Part shown: positions 55,337 to 64,000 of the stretch, one piece after another
How positions within the stretch are numbered: position 1 is the first letter of the stretch
Layout: each line of letters opens with the position of its first letter
Source of the DNA: Punica granatum
Taxonomy: Eukaryota; Streptophyta; Magnoliopsida; Myrtales; Lythraceae
DNA length: 64,000 nucleotides
Assembly: GCF_007655135.1 (NCBI RefSeq)
Contig: NC_045132.1
Coordinates: 11,532,001 to 11,596,000, forward strand
Reading direction: 5' to 3'
Notes under the pieces: model-generated
What the model was told of the DNA's origin: nothing
Seen by the model: only the letters and a program-made list of their open reading frames with translations
Databases searched by the model: none
Program-made: the position numbers and the translations under genes

Positions 55337-58300
55337 GCTCCACTCGAATCCAAATCTTCGATGCGTTGATTCGAAACCATCCGAAGAATGTCTCGAAGAG
55401 CCTGGACCCATATACTTCGGGGAAGGGCTCGATGAAGACAGTCTAGTGCCTGAGATAGAAGAGAGTTTGCGCCGCCTCGAGGATCGCCAGCTCACCTCGC
55501 TCGAGCCAACAGAAGAGATCAACGTGGGCACTAAAGAGGAACCCCGCGTCCTTAAGATCGGTATGAGCCTCGACCCAACACAACGGGTCCGAATGATCGA
55601 CTTCCTGACAAGGTATCAAGAAGTCTTCGCCTGGTCCTACGCCGACATGCCGGGGCTAGACCCGTCGATAGTAAAGCACTTCCTTCCGCTAGACACGGAG
55701 AAGTTCCAGCCCAAACGGCAACAATTGCGACGGCAACGGGCAAGCCTCCTTCTCCGCATCAAGGAGGAGGTTGTCAAGCAGATCAACGCGGGTTTCCTCG
55801 AGGTCTGCAATTATTCTGAATGGGTTGCAAACATCGTGCCGGTGGAGAAGAAAGATGGAAGGGTTCGAGTCTGCGTTGACTATCGGGACCTCAATAAGGC
55901 CAGCCCCAAGGACAATTTTCTCTTGCCCCACATCGACATACTAGTCGATAACACGGCGCGCCACGCCCAGTTTTCTTTCATGGACAGCTTCTTCGGATAC
56001 AACCAAATTCGGATGGCCGAGGAAGACAAGATCAAGACGACGTTCACTACCATGTGGGGAACCTTTTGTTACCGCGTCATGCCTTTCGGCCTCAAGAACG
56101 CCGGAGCAACTTATCAGAAGGCCATGGTCACGTTATTCCACGACATGATGCACAAGGAAGTCGAGATCTACGTCGACGACATGATTGCCAAGTCCAAAGA
56201 AGGAGAGGACCACCTCATTAATCTGAAGCGCCTCTTCGATCATTTAAAGGAGTACAAGCTTCGGCTCAATCCGGCGAAATGCACGTTCGGTGCTCGATCG
56301 GGAAAATTACTAGGATTCGTGGTCAGCGAGCGCGGCATCGAAGTAGATCCCGATAAAGTCAAGGCAATCAAGGAGCTTCCTCCGCCATCTTCGGTCCGCG
56401 AAGTACGAGGCTTCTTGGGGCGGCTGAATTACATCGCACGATTCATTGCGAACCTGACAGACAAATGCCAACCTCTCTTTCGCTTGCTCCGCAAGAACGC
56501 GGCGATTGAATGGGACGAAGAATGTCAGAAGGCCTTCGACACCATCAAGGCGTATTTGGTCCGACCATCGGTGTTGGTCCCGCTTACACCGGGTCGTCCC
56601 CTCGTACTCTACCTAACGGTGCGCCGTCAATCATTAGGATGCATGCTGGGACAGGAGGAGGAGTCCACGCACACAGAACGCGCGATCTACTATCTGAGCA
56701 AAAAGTTCACCGATGGAGAGTCCAATTATCCGGAAATCGAGAAGATGTGTTGTGCATTGGTGTGGGTCATGCAAAGGCTCCGACAATACACGCTTTATCA
56801 TACGGTCTGCTTGCTATCAAAGGCGGATCCCCTGAAATATTTGCTCGACAGTCCCTCCTCCACGCGGAACCTCGCCAAGTGGCGTTGTCAATTGACGGAA
56901 TACGATATCGAGTACGTGTCCCGCACTTCGGTCAAGGGGCAAGCGATTGCGGATCACCTGGCAGAATTCCCAATTGAAGACCACGCACCGATTAATCCCG
57001 ACTTCCCGGATGAGGGGATTCTCCAAGTAGACGACGAGAGAGAGAAACCGGGATGGAAGATGTATTTCGACGGTGCTGTCAATTCCATGGGATCAGGCAT
57101 CGGTGCGGTACTAATATCTCCGGACGGGCGCTATTACCCGGTAGCGGCAAAGATCGACTTTCCGTGCACCAATAATGTGGCTGAGTACGAGGCATGTATT
57201 CTCGGCCTACAAGCAGCGATTGATTTCAAGGTAAAAGAGCTCGAAGAATTCGGTGACTCCATGCTCACTATCTTCTAGACATTGGGGCAATGGAAGACGA
57301 AGGACGCAAAGCTGGTGCCGTATCACGAGTACCTCGAGAAGTTAACTGAGAACTTCGAGGACATCTCGTTCACCTATACTCCGCGCATGACGAATCAATT
57401 CGCGGACGCGCTTGCAACGCTCGCCTCCATGGTGAGCATCACGAGGGAGAACCTTATCGAGCCCCTCGAGATTGAGATAGCCGAAGGACCGGCACACTGC
57501 AATTCAATCGAAGCTTCCGAGGCAAAGCCGTGGTACGAAGACATCAAGAACCTTCTGCGGACCGGCCAATACCCCCCATTCGCCGACCGCCGCGATCGGA
57601 AGACTCTCAAACGCCTCGCGATACACTACTTTCTGAGCGGTGAGATACTCTACCGCCGCTCCTTCGACTCCACACTCCTCCGGTGCATCGACGAACACGA
57701 ATCGCGGCGTCTCAGGGAGGAAGTGCACGAGGGAAACTGTGGACCCCATATGAACGGTCTCATGCTCGCTAAGAAGATCATGCGCCTGGGCTATTATTGG
57801 TCCACCATGGAGACTGATTGTGTGAAGCATGTCAGACATTGTCACCGATGTCAAGTTTACGCCGATCAGATCAAAGCGCCGCCCAACGAACTGCGCCCCA
57901 TGACGGCGCCATGGCCTTTTTCGATGTGGGGAATGGATGTTATTTGCCCGATCAACCCCAAAGCGTCTAACGGACATATGTTCATTTTGGTGGCGATCGA
58001 CTACTTCACCAAATGGATCGAAGCCGTCACTCTTGCGTCAGTCACCGTAAAAGCCGTGGCCCGTTTTCTCAAACGCGACGTCATAGCCCGATACGGGGTC
58101 CCTGCGACAATCATCACAGACAACGCCAAGAACCTGAACAACAAGGTCATCGATGAGCTTTGTGCACAATTCAAAATCCGACACCTCAATTCCACCCCGT
58201 ACCGTCCCCACATGAACGGTGCGGTGGAAGCTGCGAATAAGAACATCAAAAAGATCATCGAAAAAATGACGGTGAACTATAAGGATTGGCACGAGATGCT

Positions 58301-58778
58301 CCCCTATGCACTCTTGGCGTACCGTACATCCATACGGACCTCAACCGGGGCAACCCCGTACTCGTTAGTCTATGGCATGGAGGCCGTCCTCCCAATCGAA
58401 GTGGAAATCCCTTCCATGAGGATTCTCGCTGAGGCTGAACTCGAAGAAGCGGAATGGGCAAAGCAGCGGTACGAACAGTTAAATTTCATTGATGAGAAAA
58501 GGCTGAAAGCGCTATGCCACGGACAGTGCTATCAACAAAGAATGGCTCGAGCCTTCAACGCAAGAGTTCGCCACCGCGATTTCAACCCCGGCGACCTCGT
58601 TTTGAGGAAAGTCCTACACGTCACGCCGGACTCTCGAGGGAAGTTCTCGTACAAATACGATGGCCCCTTCGTCGTCAAAGAGGTTTTCTCCGAAGGAGCG
58701 GTCGTCTTGAGCGACATGGACGGCACTGAAAATGCCCTTCCCGTCAACGCTGACGCCATTAAGAAGTATTATCCGTGA
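55337..58778 (+). pseudogene. Ogre RT - RNase H - archaeal-type RNase H - integrase, one internal stop
   Basis: RT: PVEKKDGRVRVCVDYRDLNK, TMWGTFCYRVMPFGLKNAGA and catalytic YVDD at 56169-56180. First RNase H domain follows (LYLTVRRQSLGCMLGQE, lacking the usual leading Asp as in Tat elements). Second RNase H: MYFDGAVNSMGSGIGAVLIS, NNVAEYEACILGLQAAID. A TAG at 57276-57278 interrupts it after SMLTIF, in the frame that continues TLGQWKTKDAKL. Integrase: zinc finger H..H..CHRCQ, core MWGMDVICPI, IITDNAKN, GAVEAANKN (D, D, E present), ending at 58778 in IKKYYP. Apart from the single stop the frame is open for over 1,140 residues. Confidence 0.92.
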
Positions 58779-58908
58779 ACACTTGTATATTCTTTATTCT
58801 CTGGGCTCCGTGCCCCTTTCATTGTAAGACATTTCTATTTCTGTGGACGAGCTTCAATTCCCACAATCTGTCCAACACTAAGCTTTCTTGAGAGAAAAAT
58901 AAATTTTC
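58779..58908 (+). other. Start of Ogre 3' UTR
   Basis: Short untranslated stretch after the integrase stop; no features seen. Confidence 0.4.
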
Positions 58909-59190
58909 CCGCTAGGTCGAAAACCTCTTTGAGGCGGCCTAGGCAAAAACTAGGGAACGAGTGGCACGACTTAAAAACCCGCAAAGGGGGGTCACGGCAA
59001 AAGGAGAGCACAAATCACTCCCTCGCTAGGTCGAAAACCTCTTTGAGGCGGCCTAGGCAAAAGTTAGAGGACCCGAGGGGTACGATCCCACCCAAACATG
59101 GGGAATCGTAGCAAAAGGTGAGCATTCATGTGAGAGAAGTTAAATAAAATACCCCGCTAGGCCGTCACGCATCCAGCGACCTAGGCAAAA
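58909..59190 (+). repeat. Three imperfect ~110-130-bp tandem units in the 3' UTR
   Basis: Each begins c.cgctagg(t/c)cg and continues to gcctaggcaaaa, at about 58909, 59021 and 59151; the third is the most diverged. The first two share 'tcgaaaacctctttgaggcg' exactly. Confidence 0.75.
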
Positions 59191-59814
59191 GTTAGGGGAC
59201 AATGTCGGCTCGACCATGAAAGAAAAGCGACGCTTTCCTTGTAAAGCTACACCGAGTAGTGGTTCGGCACTCCCCGACGCAAGCAAACTCTCTTCAACTC
59301 TCCAGGTTCGAGGCCCACTTCGAAATGGGGGTCGAATCAACGTATCCTTGACTTGGAGGATTCCATAAGATCCATCCTTTTACCTTTACGCACATGTTCT
59401 ACGGGTCACCCATTTCAGAAAAGCCATTCTCCGACAGGAACACGACCACCCTACAATGGTCACCGATATCAAATCCCCGACACATCTTTACATAGATTTC
59501 TCTTACGTATGCCTGTCTTGCCGATTAAGTGCAACTGACGCCCTTTGTAGGTTCCTTTATTTCCATGCACAGGTGTGATCGGGAATCCCAAGAGGCATTT
59601 CCTTCTTGACGAACACGCGTTTGGCTTGTGCGGCAGATCGGGGCACCGAACTAAATGAGGGGCATGATAAGGAACCCTTTTGACCCTGACTCAAGGAAAC
59701 GACAAATGACAAGCTCGACTTGGAACGGGACAATCTACCTCTGCCGACGTCCCCGACGAACCGCTTAGCATCCTTTCCCGCCCTTACTTCCCCTCGCTCT
59801 CTCCATTTTACTGC
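59191..59814 (+). other. Ogre 3' UTR, unique part
   Basis: No coding region. It matches parts of 24776-26212 in reverse orientation, confirming the deleted copy came from the same family. Confidence 0.5.
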
Positions 59815-60740
59815 TTTCCTCGGGCTTCGGCCTAGTGACTTTACTGCTTTCCGGATTTCGCGTCCACGGACTTCGCGTCCATTTTACTGCTTTTCTCGGG
59901 CTTCGGCCTAGTGACTTTACTGCTTTCTGGACTTCGCGTCCACGGACTTCGCGTCCACGGACTTCGCGTCCATTTTACTGCTCTCCTCGGGCTTTGGCCT
60001 AGTGACTTTACTGCTTTCCGGACTTCGCGTCCACGGACTTCGCGTCCATTTTACTGCTTTCCTCGGGCTTCGGCCTAGTGACTTTACTGCTTTCCAGACT
60101 TCGCGTCCACGGACTTCGCGTCCATTTTACTGCTTTCCTCGGGCTTCGCCTATTGACTTTACTGCTTTCCGGACTTCGCGTCCACGGACTTGGCATCCAT
60201 TTTACTGCTTTCCTCGGGCTTCGGCCTAGTGACTTTACTACTTTCCGGACTTCGCGTCCATTTTACTGCTTTCCTCGGGCTCCGGCCTAGTGAGTTTACT
60301 GCTTTCCGGACTTCGCGTCCTTCGCGTCCACGGACTTCGCGTCCATTTTACTGCTTTCCTCGGGCTTCGGCCTAGTGACTTTACTGCTTTCCGGACTTCG
60401 CGTCCACGGACTTCGCGTCCATTTTACTGCTTTCCTCGGGCTTCGGCCTAGTGACTTTACTGCTTTCCGGACTTCGCGTCCACGGACTTCGCTTCCATTT
60501 TACTGCTTTCCTCGGGGTTCAGCCTAGTGACTTTACTGCTTTCCGGACTTCGCGTCCACGGACTTCGCGTCCACGGACTTCGCGTCCATTTTACTGCTTT
60601 CCACGGGCTTCGGCCTAGTGACTTTATTGCTTTCCACGGGCTTCGGCCTAGCATTTACTGCTTTAGGAACTTCGGGTCCCCGGACTTCGTGTCCGCATTT
60701 ACTGCTATCCGGACTTCGCGTCCATTTTACCGCTTTCTGC
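59815..60740 (+). repeat. 3'-UTR minisatellite of the Ogre-like element
   Basis: About 12 composite units of ttactgctttcctcgggctt + cggcctagtgac and tttactgctttccggacttc + gcgtccacggacttcgcgtcca, overall period near 75 bp with variable copy number of the inner 'cacggacttcgcgt' block. Same motif as 24070-24775. Confidence 0.92.
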
Positions 60741-60910
60741 GGGCTTTGGCCCCTCACCTGCCACTTCACATCCTCCAAATCTCAATTAGGCTTTTGTCTT
60801 ATGGCAGGAGAGGCGAGCTACCACAGAGAGTGACGACGGGAGCGATTGCCGGGACCAAAAGGGGTGCTTCTCATGATCTTTGGTTACCTCCTCTCATCGA
60901 GCACGCAACC

Positions 60911-60924
60911 AAAGAGGGGCAAGC
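60911..60924 (+). promoter_or_regulatory. Polypurine tract before the 3' LTR
   Basis: aaagaggggcaagc immediately before TGTCAGCACC; identical on the minus strand at 23891-23904. Confidence 0.8.
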
Positions 60925-63900
60925 TGTCAGCACCCCATTTTGGCCCACCGGCTTCCCACACGAGGATTTCCTACCGAGGCCCGGGACACTATTCATCACC
61001 CGGCAATCAGAGGCAAATAGGCGGGCACGGGGTCATGAGCAATAGGTGAAGAGCACGGTTCACTGAGAAAAGTCAAAGAGAGCAGTCGGAGGAACTTACA
61101 GGCGCCCAGGGACCACCAGGGCCGGGGAACAAGCTTCAGACAACCTTCCGGAACTCGGCTCGGTCTCCCGCAGTACGTTTCAGTGGTCACGAACGCCTCC
61201 CGGCGAACCTTCGGGTATTTCCACGGAAAAGCAGAGACCACAACGATCTCTAAGTGCCTCACGATAATCTCCAAGCACCTCAAGGCATTCAGGGCACACT
61301 GAGAAAATCCCGGTCAAAGTCCCTAGGTCCTCCCGGGCCAACGGTCCCCGACTGAGGACGACGGGCCAACGATCCCCCACGGGGCAAAAGGATCGCCAAA
61401 ACGAATGCAGGGATGCACAAAGAACAATCGGGGATCGAGGGATGCTAAACTCCACTCCGAACGTCCGGACAGGGCAAAACCGACTCCCGAGGCGCCGAGT
61501 CGCCCGAACGTTCGTCCACGCAATGCATGGCGATATTAGGCTCATTCAAATCCTCGTCATTCAAGCATTCCAAATCCATAAATTAATTGGACATCGGAGA
61601 TCGGACGCACGCTCAATCGAGTCGCAAGCATTTTCCGGCTTTTCTCTCAATCAAATGGGACCCACAGCTCAGCCAAGCCAAGCCGCCAAGCCACGGCTCA
61701 ACCCCAAGCCACGGCTCAAGCCTTCAAGGTCGGCTCAGCCGCAATTAGCCGCGGCTCAACCCCATGGCCGGCGGCTCAAAGCTCTCCCATCCACAAGTTT
61801 GAATTTTCCCCCCACATCTTTCACTTCCTATCACTTCCTATCACATCCTATCACACCCATCACTCTTTCCTTCCTTTCCCCACACTCTACAAGACATCTA
61901 CCCCACCCTAATCCACTTCCAAAATTTCGGCAGCCCCCTAAGCATGCCCTAACCCCACTTAACTTTGTTCAATTGCATCATTAAGCTTCCCTTTATAAGT
62001 CCTTTCACCATTAAGCTTAATCACTTCTCCATTCTTACTCTCTCTCAAGCCAACTTCTCTCTAGAATCCTCTCAACCTCCAGCCCTCTCCCTCACTTTCG
62101 TTCAGCCCGTGCCAAGGCCGAAACAGGCTAAAATCGCCGGAAAACCACCCGGTATTCCGGTAACCACCCGACCCGACTTAAGCCAAAAATCATCAAACTT
62201 CCTAGCCTACATATTTCCCACCCCCTAAGTCCATTTCCGGGCTTAGATTTTCGATTTGAGCCCTCCAACACCCCGTTCCAGCCGTGAGAACTTTCGGGTC
62301 CTGAGACTTCCCTAGCCGCGCACACCGAGCAAGCCATGTGCCATTTCTTCCCACGACTTCGGCGAGTCGTGCCATCACGTTCAAAGGGTTCCTCACAACC
62401 CTCACTCTCCCCCGTGAATAGGTGGTCACGGTCCGAGGGCCGATCAACCGTGCACAACCGCCATTCACCCGTTTCTCTCTAACCGGGTTTTCCTCATTTT
62501 TATCGAGTTTTCTCTCACATTTTCAGGTTTGTTCAGGCCTTGGCACGCTCGGGTCTGCCCATGGTCGTGTAGATCCACCTCTTAGGAGTCCAACGAACCC
62601 GACCTCGCACCGTACCGTGACCGAAGCAAGCGTGCCGACCCGTTTTTCCACGGACTGCCGCGGCTGCCAACTTACGGGTCCCTCACCCGTAGCCGCCCAT
62701 CCGAGTCTCGCGACTCCCACGGCCACTTCCCCGACTCTTTTCCTCTTGCAACGAGGCTAGGTAACATCCCTTTTAACTTAGGAGAGTTAGGATCTTCGAT
62801 ATTTATTTACATGAGGTGTTAAACGTGCTTCAAAGGTCCGGGTCATATAAAAGTTCACGTTTTTTTTTCTTTCGGATTCGACGCCCCATGCATGCCATAC
62901 AACGTCCCATGCTTATTTCTTTTTATTTATCATGTCCATAAGTTGATGAACGTGCATCTCATGAGGGGAGACGACGTGGGTCGGGGCGGAAGAGGACCCG
63001 GGTCACGACCGAACCATGGAACCCACGGTCAAGCCTTGAGCGGGCAACCCGTGAGCCTCCTTGATTCCTTCGAGGCTAGGGCGCCTCTTCTTTCTCGAAA
63101 CTAGCCGGTCCCCATTCCCTTTTGTCGTTATTTTGTCATGTACCACGTATAATATATTAACATGACGGGAAAAAGTTCGATTCGGGGTTGGAGAACCTTC
63201 CTTTGGACTTGTGTGAGCCATGAGGGCTCACGGCCACTCTTGAAGAGATGTGGCCGAGAGCCCCCCCTTGACTACACGGGTCCATGGAGGCTTCTCTTTT
63301 TCCGAGGGGGTTGGTTCCCGTGTTCCTCCGTTTCATTATCGCATGGGTTAACGTTATTCTTGGTTATTTCTATAAATGCCTCGTTTGTGCATGTTGACGT
63401 GTTCGTTTGCGCATTTATGATTGTGGCTATCTTGATTCGGTTGAAATTTGTAATATTACTGTATTCGATGTATTATGCATGTAAGAAATAATTAGAATCG
63501 GTGTGGGAGATCGCCCATGACTCGAGTCAGGTTAGGGAGGCCACTCGGTTTATCCCCTTCGGGATTGGACGAATGCTCCCGAACCCTTCCCGAGTCTAGG
63601 GTGACCTCCTTAGCCGTTTCGGGATCGTTTCTTGGAATTGAGTGTATTGATATTTTTATCGTTGGCTATGTGGGGATCACATGATGGACATGACGATTTT
63701 GGATCATTATCCATTAAATCTATAATACCCACGATATAAGGTCGCCCTCATCGAATAATTTCACAAACGGGAAAACGGAGCGCCTTATTCGGTTAATTGA
63801 ATCATTCGGAATAAATAATTGGGTAAATTGGTCATTAACTTGTAAACGCATCGATGATTTACCGAACGGCGTAAATGCCCCTTTTCCACTAAAAAATATT

Positions 63901-64000
63901 CACAATTTCAAAATATCGAGACACGTAACACGAGGAGAATTGACGTCTAGCGAGTACTCACGTGCCTTGACTCGAGTCCGGGCCCAATTTGAGGCGGCCC
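60925..64000 (+). repeat. 3' LTR of the Ogre-like element, first 3076 bp
   Basis: Colinear and nearly identical with 44276-47331; differences are scattered substitutions plus 20 bp (near 62616-62640) missing from the 5' LTR. TATA box tttataag at 61992-61999. The window ends before the LTR end. Confidence 0.92.

Larger units (their letters stand above)
44276..64000 (+). mobile_element. Ogre/Tat-lineage Ty3/Gypsy giant retrotransposon (3' end beyond window)
   Basis: 5' LTR 44276-49041, primer site, ORF1, gag, protease with G-patch, intron, RT-RH-aRH-integrase, 3'-UTR minisatellite, purine tract, 3' LTR from 60925. The 3' LTR is colinear with the 5' LTR apart from a 20-bp deletion in the latter near 45967, so the element should end about 1.7 kb beyond the window and measure about 21.4 kb. 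An extra ORF upstream of gag, a second RNase H, an intron before RT and LTRs near 5 kb are hallmarks described for Ogre. It sits inside an older LTR of its own family (left target site CATGC, 44271-44275). Several stops and frameshifts make it non-autonomous. Confidence 0.9.

Overview
The window is repeat-dominated nuclear DNA of a flowering plant, probably a eudicot. The evidence is a plant CDR1-type aspartic protease gene, plant-type Ty3/Gypsy elements (one Ogre/Tat-like with 4.8-kb LTRs), tRNA-derived SINEs, a Mutator-like element and a broken LRK10L-type receptor kinase gene. The style of the Ogre ORF1 and of the 3'-UTR minisatellite reminds me of pomegranate (Myrtales), but that is a hunch. 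No rRNA, tRNA gene, CRISPR array or bacterial feature is seen.

Left part (1-9.97 kb). A non-autonomous Mutator-like element with terminal inverted repeats of about 370 bp (198-2840) carries in its left repeat an LTR pair separated by only 13 bp (433-1858, target duplication ATAAT). Two minus-strand SINEs of one family (3624-3809 and 8314-8496) flank the only apparently intact host gene, an apoplastic aspartic protease on the minus strand (5937-7265). A transmembrane-exon-like stretch near 9.66 kb may be the start of the broken receptor kinase locus.

Middle part (9.97-35.9 kb). A cluster of gag-only LTR elements (9972-14609) forms an LTR-gag-LTR-gag-LTR array with large palindromes at its ends. 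A kinase gene follows: its N-lobe (14610-14774) and C-lobe (35331 onward) are split by a 20.6-kb insertion with a perfect target duplication CCGAC. That insertion is itself LTR-internal-LTR-internal-LTR, two Ty3/Gypsy copies sharing one LTR. The left copy is interrupted by a deleted Ogre-like element on the minus strand (18871-28200, target duplication GCTGC). Both Gypsy copies lack the gag capsid core, while the neighbouring array encodes gag but no pol. The kinase C-lobe runs directly into a MAP-kinase N-lobe fragment.

Right part (35.9-64 kb). Two plus-strand SINEs, exon-like remnants and a poly-G tract lead into a Russian-doll nest: gag-only LTR, then a tRNA-Met-primed LTR element, then an inverted Ogre-type LTR, then a direct Ogre-type LTR, then a nearly full-length Ogre/Tat element (44276 to beyond 64000). 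The last has a 4766-bp 5' LTR, a tRNA-type primer site, ORF1 (DUF7745-like), gag, protease plus G-patch, a predicted 215-bp intron, RT/RNase H/second RNase H/integrase, a 3'-UTR minisatellite, a polypurine tract and the first 3.08 kb of the 3' LTR. Stops and frameshifts show it is no longer autonomous.

Most other open frames come from LTRs, minisatellites or antisense reading and are not genes.
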